NCBI RefSeq assembly: GCF_000761245.1
Contig: NZ_AWOR01000026.1
Location: 1 to 64,000, forward strand
DNA length: 64,000 nucleotides
Reading direction: 5' to 3'
Origin: Comamonas testosteroni
Lineage (GTDB): Bacteria; Pseudomonadota; Gammaproteobacteria; Burkholderiales; Burkholderiaceae_C
Position 1 is the stretch's first letter. Each line of letters opens with the position of its first letter. The notes beneath the pieces were generated by a model. That model was not told the DNA's origin and did no database searches. It was given only the letters and a program-made list of their open reading frames with translations. Position numbers and translations under genes: made by a program. This document shows positions 34,231 through 44,435 of the stretch, piece after piece.

Positions 34231-35121
34231 ATGAATCTATCGTCGCGCGATGTGCAGGCATTCCTGGTACTGGCCAAGCAAAAGAACTTTACCCAGGCCG
34301 CCAGCATGTGCCACTTGTCACAACCTGCTTTCAGTGCTCTCATCCGCTCCTTGGAGCAAACGGTAGGTCTCAAGCTTTTCGACCGCAGCACAAGACACGT
34401 GGTGCTTACCCGTGAAGGGGAGCGATTTTTGCAGTCTGCAGAGCGCCTCGCCGCGGAGTTCGCTGCCTGCGAAAGAGCGATGCGTGATACTGCACAACTG
34501 GCCCACGGACATGTATCAGTTGCATTGCTGCCATCCCTTGCCGCAGGCTGGCTTCCTGAGGTGCTGAAGGTGTACACGGCCCGGCATCCGGGAGTTCAGC
34601 TGAGTGTGTTGGACGTGCTGTCCGAGCCATGCATTGCTGCCGTGGCAAATGGAGAGGCGGATTTTGCGCTGGCCGCCATACGCGTGGATACCCCCGACCT
34701 GAAGGCAGAGCCGTTTTGCAGTGACGGCTTCTATATGGTGTGCCCTAGCGACCATCCACTGGCGGACAAGGACGCGCTGTCGCTGGAGGATCTGACGCCC
34801 TGGCCATTCATCCACCTGGCACGTCACAGCAGCGTTCGTCAGTATTTGGATGCCGCTTTTTTTCCTCAAGCCATGCACACATTCGTCGAAGTCGAGCAAC
34901 TGGCGACAGTGATGGGGCTGGTACAAGCGGGGCTTGGTATCACCGTGGCTCCTGCACTGAGCCTGTTTTATTTCGACAAGCCGGGACTGGTGACACGACA
35001 TCTGCCGTTACCCGGAATGGACCGAAAAATCTATATGGTGCGCAGGCGGGAGCGCAGCCTCTCATTGGTGGCTGAAGCGCTCTACCAATTGATGCAGGAA
35101 ATGCGTCCGGCAAACGCCTGA
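34231..35121 (+). CDS. LysR-family transcriptional regulator
   Basis: The 296-residue protein has an N-terminal helix-turn-helix (SSRDVQAFLVLAKQKNFTQA, then SQPAFSALIRSLEQTVGLKL) and a LysR substrate-binding domain from about residue 90. The N-terminus is complete for the family, yet no Shine-Dalgarno sequence precedes the ATG; a palindrome sits 9 bp upstream instead. It is divergent from the AtuA operon and likely regulates it in response to a pathway intermediate. Confidence 0.92.
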   Translation: MNLSSRDVQAFLVLAKQKNFTQAASMCHLSQPAFSALIRSLEQTVGLKLFDRSTRHVVLTREGERFLQSAERLAAEFAACERAMRDTAQLAHGHVSVALLPSLAAGWLPEVLKVYTARHPGVQLSVLDVLSEPCIAAVANGEADFALAAIRVDTPDLKAEPFCSDGFYMVCPSDHPLADKDALSLEDLTPWPFIHLARHSSVRQYLDAAFFPQAMHTFVEVEQLATVMGLVQAGLGITVAPALSLFYFDKPGLVTRHLPLPGMDRKIYMVRRRERSLSLVAEALYQLMQEMRPANA

Positions 35122-35486
35122 ACCCCATGCCTGAGAAATCCAGGTCGCAAATGCTCGGCGATCGGGCACGCTGCGAATGCAGCCACGCATGAGAGAACAG
35201 CACCTCCGAAGCCCAGGAGACTATGGCTACGCCTGCAACCGCGAAGTGCGCGAAGCACAGCATGCATGGCAGGCTGTCGCCAGCCCGCCACTGCCCAGGT
35301 TTGCACATCTACACGCTGTCCTCTCTTGGTCTTAAGCTCGGCTGTTTACGGGTCAGACCATCGAAGCCACTCGCGTCCTCGCATCATGCAGAGATATCTC
35401 GCATCTGTGCTTGCAGAGAACGCAAGTCGGTCATGCAGTGCAGCTGGCCTTGCTCAGCATCACCTTCTAAAGCCCCGGAGACATAC
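35122..35486. other. Spacer between LysR and exported lyase genes
   Basis: These 365 bases show no credible gene. A frame runs in phase with the lyase from 35223, but its product has no export or domain features and the lyase has its own ribosome site, so it is treated as untranslated. No clear hairpin was seen. Confidence 0.45.
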
Positions 35487-37055
35487 ATGAAGTACGGAAC
35501 CAGTCGCAAGCGCACTGCCGCCAACCTCAATTTCCCTTGCCGTCTTGCCGACGGCGCGCTGCGCAAGCTGCTAGTTGCTGGATTTGCGCTGGCAGCGCTG
35601 GCCAACGTCACGCTTGCGCAGGAGTCAAAGCGGGATGCATTCTTCTGGCTGGGCCAGATCAACAAGGCTTCGGCAGTCATCAATACCGACGAAGGCCTGC
35701 TGGACAAGTCCATGGCTCCCAAAATTGCGCGAGGTCTCCAGACCGTCTTGAACGCAGGCGACGCGCCCAATGGCAAACGGCCAGGTTTGGTCATCACTTT
35801 CGAGCCCCTGCTCATCGAAGCTGCCGGCGTGGAAGCCACCTTGCTGCATGCCGGGCGCTCAAGCCAGGACATGCTGGCCACCGTGCGCTCCGCCATACAG
35901 CGCGACGACATGCTGCGTCTGGCCAGGCAGCTGAGCCAGACCCGTGCTCATCTTCTGAGGCTGGCCGAGACCTATGCCGGCACAGTCGTTCCGAACTATA
36001 CCAACGGGGTCGCAGCCCAGCCCAATAGTTACGGGCACTATCTTCTTGGGCATCTCGCGGGCTTTGACCGTGATGCCCAGCGTCTTCACGAGGCTTTTGC
36101 ACGCATCGACCAGTCGGCAATGGGCACTACGGTTCTCAACGGCACCAGCTGGCCCCTGAATCGGGAGCGCATGGCCAAGTACCTTGGCTACCCGGTCACG
36201 GTGGACAACGCCTACGATGCCGCGCAAATCCTGGCTGCGGAAATGCCGGTGGAGGTTGGCGCAGTTGCTTCGAGCATTGCTCTGCATGTCGGAGCTTTTG
36301 TCGAGGACGTGATGGTGCAGTATGCACAGCCCAGACCCTGGATTCTGCTGCGGGAAGGCGGAGGCAACACCTACGTCTCCAGCGCCATGCCTCAGAAGCG
36401 CAATCCTGGATTGCTCAACGACACCCGCGCCAATGCCTCGCGGGTCTTGGCCCTAGGTGTTGGGCGCCTAATCAGCCAGCACAATATTCCGCCGGGAATG
36501 AGCGACAACAAATCTTCCCATGACTCTTCGGCGCTCGTTGGCGCCACGATCTCCACTCTTCAGGGATTTGACAAAGTGCTCGGCGGCCTGGTCATCAATC
36601 CCGAGCGTGCACTGGAGGAGCTCAATCTCGACTGGACGGCATCCCAGGAAGTGGCCGATGTTCTGATGCGCAAGTACAAATTACCGTTCCGCGTTGGCCA
36701 CCACTTTGCGTCGGAGGTCGTGAGCTTTGCCAAGGAGCGCAATATCACCCCACGCGACTTCCCTTACGCCGATGCTCAACGCATCTATGCAGCGACGCTG
36801 AAACACGAGATGCCCATCGAGAACGGCAGCCTGCCAATGTCAGAGAGCGAATTCCGGGCAGCGCTGGACCCTGTGGCCATCGTGAAGAATCGTGTGACTG
36901 CTGGCGGCCCCCAACCTGCGGAGATGGCCCGCATGATTGCGCGCTCTAGGCAAATGCTTGCCCAGGAGGAGCAATGGACGGCCGAACGAAGCAAACGCAT
37001 TGAGACGGCCATCAAGGATCTTGACCGCGACTTCGTACGCCTGACGGCTCAGTGA
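35487..37055 (+). CDS. Exported fumarase/aspartase-superfamily (argininosuccinate lyase-like) protein
   Basis: The 522-residue protein has a signal peptide (KLLVAGFALAALANVTLAQ) and a fumarate-lyase fold: LLHAGRSSQDMLATV (ASL GRSRND-like), QPNSYGHYLLGHL, and the superfamily signature SSAMPQKRNPGLLND near residue 310. GGAG six bases before the ATG at 35487 fixes the start. Family members make fumarate by beta-elimination, but they are cytoplasmic; export is unusual. The Thr-His motif before the QP (usually YTHxQ) reads YTNGVAAQP, so a catalytic His seems replaced by Asn. The substrate is unknown. The gene is followed by a terminator. Confidence 0.82.
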   Translation: MKYGTSRKRTAANLNFPCRLADGALRKLLVAGFALAALANVTLAQESKRDAFFWLGQINKASAVINTDEGLLDKSMAPKIARGLQTVLNAGDAPNGKRPGLVITFEPLLIEAAGVEATLLHAGRSSQDMLATVRSAIQRDDMLRLARQLSQTRAHLLRLAETYAGTVVPNYTNGVAAQPNSYGHYLLGHLAGFDRDAQRLHEAFARIDQSAMGTTVLNGTSWPLNRERMAKYLGYPVTVDNAYDAAQILAAEMPVEVGAVASSIALHVGAFVEDVMVQYAQPRPWILLREGGGNTYVSSAMPQKRNPGLLNDTRANASRVLALGVGRLISQHNIPPGMSDNKSSHDSSALVGATISTLQGFDKVLGGLVINPERALEELNLDWTASQEVADVLMRKYKLPFRVGHHFASEVVSFAKERNITPRDFPYADAQRIYAATLKHEMPIENGSLPMSESEFRAALDPVAIVKNRVTAGGPQPAEMARMIARSRQMLAQEEQWTAERSKRIETAIKDLDRDFVRLTAQ

Positions 37056-37067
37056 AGAGGAAAACAA

Positions 37068-37091
37068 GAAAAGAGGCCGAGACCTCTTTTC
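37068..37091 (+). terminator. Terminator after the exported lyase
   Basis: GAAAAGAGG/CCTCTTTTC arms of nine bases with a six-base loop, AT-rich at the base, lie 12 bp after the lyase stop and 65 bp beyond the convergent aspD stop. The stem supplies T or U tracts in both directions. Confidence 0.8.
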
Positions 37092-37156
37092 AAAGCATTG
37101 GTGGCCGGGCTGGCTTTTTTCGGCTGGCGGTGCCGTAAGCCTTGAAGCCCTCGCCG

Positions 37157-38788
<1,632 letters not shown>

Positions 38789-38802
38789 TCAGTTCAGGGG
38801 TT

Positions 38803-40488
38803 TCACGCAAAGGCAATGACCAGCGGACCCAACAAAGTCAGGAACACATTGGCCAACGCATAAGTGATTGCAAACGGGGTGGTGGGGATTGAATTGCCGG
38901 CCTTGTCCAGAACCTCGCCAAACGCGGGATTGGCACTGCGTGCGCCCGACAGCGAGCCCGCGAACACGGCCACGTTGTCGTAACGCAACACATACTTGCC
39001 AAACACAATGGCAATCAGCAGCGGAATGATGGTGACCAGAACGCCCAGCATGAATAGCGTCAAGCCCTGTTCCATGACCGTGCTGACCGCCTGCTGGCCG
39101 GACTGCAGGCCCACCATGGCCACAAAGCCGGCCAGCCCCAGATCGCGCAGCAATGTCGAGGCGCTTGTCGGCATATTGCCCATGGTGTGCTTGCGGCTGC
39201 GCCACCAGCCAAACAGCAGGCCAGAGAGCAAGGCACCGCCACCGCTGCCCAGCGTGATGGGAATAGCGCCTATGCGCAGCACCAGCAGGCCAATCAGCAG
39301 GCCGACGACAATGCCGAAGCCGTGGAACACCCAGTCGGTTTTGTCGCTGGGAACAATGATGGGACCGGCGGCCTGGGCAGCCTTCTGAACGTCCTGAGGC
39401 GTGCCGAACAAGGTAACCACATCGCCGGGCATCACCATGGTCTGCGCAGTGATGGGAACCGGCGATCCCGCGCGTATCAAGCCCTCGGCATAGACGCCGT
39501 GCTTGAGATCCTGAGACAGGCTGTCCAGAATGTCCTTGACGCAGCGGTTGAGATACTGGGAATTGGAAATGGCCACATCACGGCGCACCATCACCACATC
39601 CATGCCCTGGGCACCGGGCAGCTCATCGCCTACCGACTTGCCCAGAGACACCACGGCGGAGCGGCGTCCGACCAGCAAAATAATGTCGCCAGCCTCCAGT
39701 ACTAGGCTGGGGTCCACGCCGACCAGGGCATTCTTTCGCTGAATGCGCTCCACTGTCACCCTGCCCTGAGTCCCCTCGGCTTCGAGATCGGCCACGGTTT
39801 TGCCTGATTGAGCGACGCGGAAAATACGCCCAACCAGATCGGGTGCCGCTGGCGATTCCCCCACGCCATAGACCCGAACGCCCTTGAGCTGCTCCTGCTC
39901 AGCTTGAACCGCGTCATCCCGGATATTGCGTCCGGTAATCCATGGCAGGACATTGACGCACATGATGATGGCGCCGAAAGAGCCGAATATATAGGTGACC
40001 GCATAGCCGATGGCGACATTGGCCTGCATGCGCTGCACCTCTTCGCCCGAAAGCCCGAGTTTCTCTATGGCAGAGCCAGCCGTTCCAATGATTGCCGACT
40101 GCGTCAGTCCGCCGGCTGCAAGGCCTGCAGCCAGGCCTTTGTCCAGTCCGAATACCCGGGCAATCACCACCACCGTGATCAAGCCGGACAAGGCCACTAC
40201 GACGGCCATCATGATTTCCTTGACCGAATGACGCCCCAAAGAATTAAAGAACTGCGGGCCGCTTTCAAAGCCTACGGCGTATATGAACAAGGCGAAAAGC
40301 ACAGCCTTGATGCCTGAATCGATCTGAATGCCGATCTGGCTGATCAAAACCGCTGCCAATAGCGAACCAGCCACACCACCTAACTGGAATGATCCGAAGC
40401 GGAACTTGCCGACCCAGTATCCCAGAGCCAGAGACGCGAAAAGTGCCGCCTCCGGTGATTGGTGAAAAATGCTTTTAAGTAAATCCAT
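38803..40488 (-). CDS. aspT: Aspartate:alanine antiporter
   Basis: The 561-residue AAEx-family membrane protein has two hydrophobic halves (ALFASLALGYWVGKFRFGSF; GIVVGLLIGLLVLRIGAIPI) flanking a soluble region with two RCK_C/TrkA_C-like domains (residues 200-370). It should exchange external aspartate for internal alanine made by AspD. The ATG at 40488 has AGAGG at good spacing; the GTG at 40494 overlaps that site. The stop lies 44 bp before aspD, indicating an operon. Confidence 0.93.
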   Translation of the reverse strand: MDLLKSIFHQSPEAALFASLALGYWVGKFRFGSFQLGGVAGSLLAAVLISQIGIQIDSGIKAVLFALFIYAVGFESGPQFFNSLGRHSVKEIMMAVVVALSGLITVVVIARVFGLDKGLAAGLAAGGLTQSAIIGTAGSAIEKLGLSGEEVQRMQANVAIGYAVTYIFGSFGAIIMCVNVLPWITGRNIRDDAVQAEQEQLKGVRVYGVGESPAAPDLVGRIFRVAQSGKTVADLEAEGTQGRVTVERIQRKNALVGVDPSLVLEAGDIILLVGRRSAVVSLGKSVGDELPGAQGMDVVMVRRDVAISNSQYLNRCVKDILDSLSQDLKHGVYAEGLIRAGSPVPITAQTMVMPGDVVTLFGTPQDVQKAAQAAGPIIVPSDKTDWVFHGFGIVVGLLIGLLVLRIGAIPITLGSGGGALLSGLLFGWWRSRKHTMGNMPTSASTLLRDLGLAGFVAMVGLQSGQQAVSTVMEQGLTLFMLGVLVTIIPLLIAIVFGKYVLRYDNVAVFAGSLSGARSANPAFGEVLDKAGNSIPTTPFAITYALANVFLTLLGPLVIAFA

Positions 40489-40863
40489 GGCCACCTCTAT
40501 TTCCGGATAAAAGGATCAAGCAACAGAAAGTCCACTCATGCCTCTATGCATGAGCCTGGAAATGCTTGAACTCAGGAGAAAGCGGTTTGCTACTAGGAAG
40601 CGTGCATCGAGATCGCCCATCTCAAAGCTGATGCCACATCCATTGGCTGGTTGGTTCTTGTCTTCTTCTATTTCCCACCACTATTAAAGACAAAAGCGTA
40701 CCAAAATGTAGGACGTAACCGATTATTCTTTTCAAAATATTCATGGCTCTTCAGTTACGGCTTGACATTGACCGCCAATATTGGCAATCCACCAGCATAA
40801 GCCGATGGTCAAGCCTGTGACGCCGAGACTGAGCTGAATCGCAGCCTAGGCGCCGGATAACGA
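40489..40863. other. Spacer between kfrA-like gene and aspT
   Basis: The 375 bases have no gene. They include a 12-base palindrome GCCAATATTGGC (40774-40785) preceded by a TTGACATTGACC stretch that could be a promoter element. The region should hold the aspT-aspD promoter. Confidence 0.5.
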
Positions 40864-41847
40864 TTAGCGCAAGGTTCTTCGGTTAATGGAGCGCCGGGTT
40901 GCCGCCAGATTGCTTCGACGCGCCAGGGGCTGGGTCACATTTGGATCCGCTGCATTGGCTGCAGCCGCCAGTTTTTGTTGTGCATCCAGCAGGCTCTTGA
41001 GATCGGCTGCGCGCTCCTGCGCCAATGCTGCCGTGTTCTGGGCGGTCTGCAACTGGGCATGCAGATTCAGGATCTCCTGCTCGGATTGCTCAAAGCGAGT
41101 CAGCAGTTCCTGATAGCGAGACTCCGCCTTGCGCTCCTGGTCCTGCAGGCTTTTTCGCGCTGCAGTGAGTTCCTGCCGCGCACGATCGACCTCGTTGAGC
41201 ATATGTCGCTCGTTGCCCGCATACTGCTCGGCCATGCGCTGGCGCTCGGCGGCGGCTGACTGAATTTCCTCGCTGTGTTTTTGCTGCTGCAACTCACGCT
41301 GGCGTACGGCATTGCTCAGCTCATCACGTAGTTCTTCCAGGCGCTGATCGCGCTCTTGTAAGGTCTGCTGCATTTCGTCAAGACGCCGGGCCAAGTCTTG
41401 GGCGTGATTTTGAGCTGCCTGCAGGGCTTGATTCAGCGCATCTTTTTGCGCTTCCATGGTGGCCTGGCGCTGCGCGAGTTGCTCCTGTTGCGCCACAAAT
41501 TCCTGCTCTGCAGCTTTCAAAGCCTGTTCGCGAAGATCCAAAGCCTTGCTGGCCGCGGCTTTCGCCTCTTCCTGTGCCGTATTCCAGAGATCTTCGGCGA
41601 GGCGCTGCACAGGGTCCGGCACCGATTGCAGCACGGATGGGTCCTGCTCTCCCGCCACACCCAGACGACGGCCCAGTGTTGCAAACCAGGTCTCCAGCAT
41701 CGGGCTGACCGTATTGGGAGAGCCTCGCCCTATCTGCTGACGCACGCGCTCTATGGTCGGACGCAGCCCCTGGGCAATCAAAGCATCCGCTGCAGCCCAG
41801 ACATCGGACTCCTGAACACCTCTGGACGTAGTTTTGCTTGTATTCAT
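40864..41847 (-). CDS. KfrA-like DNA-binding coiled-coil protein
   Basis: The 327-residue protein has an N-terminal KfrA_N helix-turn-helix (GVQESDVWAAADALIAQGLR; VRQQIGRGSPNTVSPMLETW) and a long Glu/Gln/Ala-rich coiled coil from about residue 90 to 300. The tail is basic with many Arg. KfrA of plasmid RK2 is an autoregulated DNA-binding protein linked to plasmid stability. Here it is chromosomal, next to a tyrosine recombinase. The ATG at 41847 is preferred to the upstream frame start at 41922, because a strong palindrome (41866-41890) lies between them and fits an autoregulatory operator. Confidence 0.85.
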   Translation of the reverse strand: MNTSKTTSRGVQESDVWAAADALIAQGLRPTIERVRQQIGRGSPNTVSPMLETWFATLGRRLGVAGEQDPSVLQSVPDPVQRLAEDLWNTAQEEAKAAASKALDLREQALKAAEQEFVAQQEQLAQRQATMEAQKDALNQALQAAQNHAQDLARRLDEMQQTLQERDQRLEELRDELSNAVRQRELQQQKHSEEIQSAAAERQRMAEQYAGNERHMLNEVDRARQELTAARKSLQDQERKAESRYQELLTRFEQSEQEILNLHAQLQTAQNTAALAQERAADLKSLLDAQQKLAAAANAADPNVTQPLARRSNLAATRRSINRRTLR

Positions 41848-41865
41848 ATCTATTCGCCAAATAAC

Positions 41866-41890
41866 TAACGATAAGTGATTGTTATCGTTA
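41866..41890. promoter_or_regulatory. Probable KfrA operator
   Basis: Perfect nine-base arms TAACGATAA and TTATCGTTA are separated by seven bases and end 18 bp upstream of the kfrA ATG. The surrounding DNA is very AT-rich with TATA-like elements. KfrA proteins repress their own promoter through such palindromes. Confidence 0.7.
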
Positions 41891-42285
41891 TCTATATTTA
41901 TATTGCGTAATACACAATACATCTTATGTATTAAATATTACGTATGAAATTTTCATACAGATGACAACGTACATTAACCCGGTTTCACCCCTTTGATTCT
42001 GGATGTAGTCCGTTCTGCGTTCGAGAGAGCAATTTCGTTGGCTTGATACAGGCGGTTCCGCCAAGCCTGTGATCAGGCTGGCATGAAGGCATGCTGTGCC
42101 TGATCGCTGTCATTGATGTACGCGACGCCTGCCTCAGCCCGCAGGCTCTCACGCATAGTTGCACCCGCCTGACAGGGCGTGAGCAAGGATGCGTGAGTTA
42201 GGACAAGAGGGTCCGCAGTGCTGCGCCTCCTTTTGCCGGCACGTCGATTTCAGCTGGCATGCAAAGTCAGGGAGAAAATAGCGCC
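41891..42285. other. Divergent spacer between kfrA-like and recombinase genes
   Basis: Nearly 400 bases without a gene. The first 70 are AT-rich and hold the kfrA promoter; the rest is GC-rich, with an ATCAGGC/GCCTGAT stem around 42072-42103. No crossover site could be identified. Confidence 0.45.
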
Positions 42286-43392
42286 ATGGATTCAAGCAAG
42301 CCCTCGCCCTTCCCTGCCCCTGTGACTTTTGACGCCAACCGCCTGCAAATACAGGATGTGCCGGAGTCTGCTCTTGCGCCCAAAGCGCATGAAGCCATCA
42401 AGGAGCTCATGCAGGAAGGCGAATCCAGCAATACGCGCAGCAGCTATCAAAGCGCCATGCGTTATTGGGCGGCCTGGCATCTGCTGCGCCTTGGCCAGCC
42501 CATGCAAATGCCGCTGCAGGTTTCCACGGTGCTGCAATTCATCATCGACCATGCCCAGAGGCAGACCGCTGGGGGCTTGCTTCATGAAATGCCGCCCGAA
42601 ATCGATGAAGCCCTGGTTGCAGCCGGCTACAAGGGTAAAAAAGGGGCTCCTTCACACAGCACGCTGGTGCATCGCATGGCCGTGATGTCCAAGGCGCATC
42701 AGGTGCATGCCATGCCCAATCCCTGTCAGGACGGGGCAGTCAAGGAGCTTATGTCGCGCACGCGCAAGGCCTATGCAAGGCGCGGCGAGTTGCCGCAGAA
42801 GAAAGAGGCGCTGACGCGCGATGTGCTGGAGGAATTGCTGGCAAGCTGTGACGACAGTTTGCGCGGCCTGCGCGACCGGGCGCTGCTGCTGTTTGCCTGG
42901 GCCAGCGGCGGGCGGCGCCGCTCCGAAGTGGCCGGCGCCGATATGCGTTTCCTGCGCGCCGTGGCTGGTGGGGAATTCATCTACACCCTGAGCCATAGCA
43001 AGACTAACCAGAGCGGCACCGACGCTCCCGAGAATCACAAGCCCGTCACCGGCCGTGCCGCCATCGCCCTGAGAGCATGGCTGGACGCGGCCGGCATCAC
43101 CGACGGTCCTATCTTCAGGCGCATTCGCAAAGGCGGCCATTTGGCAGAGCCATTGACTCCCGCTGCGGTGCGCAACATCGTCAAAGAACGCTGTGCGCTG
43201 GCTGGTGTGGAAGGAGACTTTTCGGCGCACTCGCTACGCTCGGGATTTGTGACCGAGGCCGGCAGACGCAATCTGCCGCTGGCTGACACCATGGCATTGA
43301 CCGGACACCATAGCGTGAACACCGTACTCGGTTACTTCCGTGCCGACTCGGCACTCAACAATCAGGCGGCGCGCATGCTGGACGAGGACTGA
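42286..43392 (+). CDS. Tyrosine-type site-specific recombinase
   Basis: The 368-residue protein has an N-terminal SAM-like core-binding domain (EGESSNTRSSYQSAMRYW) and a catalytic domain with Arg in ASGGRRRSEVAG, the His-X-X-Arg pair in AHSLRSGF, His in LTGHHSV and Tyr in VLGYFR. All catalytic residues are present. The ATG at 42286 is chosen over the frame opening at 42259, as AGGGAG lies about ten bases upstream. No tRNA, attachment site or element cargo is visible beside it. It may be a resident recombinase conserved in Comamonadaceae. Confidence 0.87.
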   Translation: MDSSKPSPFPAPVTFDANRLQIQDVPESALAPKAHEAIKELMQEGESSNTRSSYQSAMRYWAAWHLLRLGQPMQMPLQVSTVLQFIIDHAQRQTAGGLLHEMPPEIDEALVAAGYKGKKGAPSHSTLVHRMAVMSKAHQVHAMPNPCQDGAVKELMSRTRKAYARRGELPQKKEALTRDVLEELLASCDDSLRGLRDRALLLFAWASGGRRRSEVAGADMRFLRAVAGGEFIYTLSHSKTNQSGTDAPENHKPVTGRAAIALRAWLDAAGITDGPIFRRIRKGGHLAEPLTPAAVRNIVKERCALAGVEGDFSAHSLRSGFVTEAGRRNLPLADTMALTGHHSVNTVLGYFRADSALNNQAARMLDED

Positions 43393-44282
43393 TCAAGCCC
43401 CATCAGCTGCAGCGCAGTCTGATAAATGGCGGATTGCGGATCGGCCAGTTGCAGCGGCAAATCAAAGTGGTTGGTCGCCGGCGCTTCCACCCATTGCCCC
43501 GGCAGACAGCGTGCCTGCCAGGCCGCCAGATAGTCGCGCGACTGGCGCTTGAATTCATGGCTTTCAAACTCCCCACAGCTCACGCACAACTGGCATTGAG
43601 CATGGGTACTAGCATCGGGCAGCAGAAAGCGCGGACTGTTGCGTATGGCGGCAGTATCGTCGAGCCGCATCCAGTCGTTGATGTGGGTTGCCAGCAGCGG
43701 CTGCAGGTCGAACAGACCGCTCAAGGTCAATACAGACCGGGGCACGGCCTGCGCTGGCAGGTCGTAGTCTTGCTGCCAGTCCTTGGCCAGCAGCATGCCC
43801 GCCAGATGTCCCCCGGCCGAGCTTCCGCAGACACAGATATTGCGGGCATCACCGCCGTAGATGGCAATATTGCGCACCACCCAGGCATAGGCTTGACGCA
43901 TCTGATCAACGATATGGTCCAGAGTAACGGACGGGGCCAGATCGTAGTCAGGCACAACGATGATGGCGCCCTCCTGCGTCAGTGCGGGCGCCATGAAAGC
44001 CGAATCATCCTTGCTCAAGGCCTTCCAGTAGCCCCCATGGATGAAGATGAAAACAGGCGCAGCTTGTGCTTTCGCTGCCCGAGCTGCGGGCAGATAGATA
44101 TCCAGAACATCCGTAGCCCTGGGGCTGTAGCGCTGGTTGCGAACCGCGCCAGGCAATGCAAACGCGGCCTGGCTTTCCTGCGTGTAGCGCGTCATATACG
44201 CCAGCGGATCCTGCACGCTGGCGCGGGCGTTGTATTGGCGGTCGTAGTAAGCGGTCGTGGAGTTGGTCGAGATGGAAGGCAT
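43362..44282 (-). CDS. Alpha/beta hydrolase (esterase, kynurenine formamidase-like)
   Basis: The 306-residue hydrolase has an oxyanion HGG motif (VFIFIHGGYWKAL), nucleophile elbow CGSSAGGHLAG, and a late His in ATNHFDLP, the catalytic layout of BD-FAE/kynurenine formamidase-like esterases. There is no signal peptide. The ATG at 44282 (MPSISTNSTTAYYDRQYNA) fits the family better than the frame opening at 44333. Its 3' end overlaps the recombinase 3' end by 31 bp (convergent). The substrate is unknown. Confidence 0.85.
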   Translation of the reverse strand: MPSISTNSTTAYYDRQYNARASVQDPLAYMTRYTQESQAAFALPGAVRNQRYSPRATDVLDIYLPAARAAKAQAAPVFIFIHGGYWKALSKDDSAFMAPALTQEGAIIVVPDYDLAPSVTLDHIVDQMRQAYAWVVRNIAIYGGDARNICVCGSSAGGHLAGMLLAKDWQQDYDLPAQAVPRSVLTLSGLFDLQPLLATHINDWMRLDDTAAIRNSPRFLLPDASTHAQCQLCVSCGEFESHEFKRQSRDYLAAWQARCLPGQWVEAPATNHFDLPLQLADPQSAIYQTALQLMGLDQSSSSMRAA

Positions 44283-44435
44283 TTTCTGCGCGGCTTTGGG
44301 CTTCGGGCGGCGATCAATCGCAGCGCACAGCATAAGCCAGGCGGCAGGCTCTTCACTGCCGCGGCAGTGTCAACTCCGCAAGCCTGCATCCTCCAATTAG
44401 ACCTGTTCACCTGTCATGTAGATACATTAAATTAC

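Noticed and set aside
41940-41960. dif-like site at TACGTATGAAATTTTCATAC
   Set aside because: The palindromic AT-rich stretch lacks the XerC/XerD arm sequences of proteobacterial dif and more likely belongs to the kfrA promoter.
43434-44435. N-terminal extension of the FadL-like protein by 334 codons
   Set aside because: This part is antisense to the alpha/beta hydrolase and has no porin features; the barrel starts after 44436.
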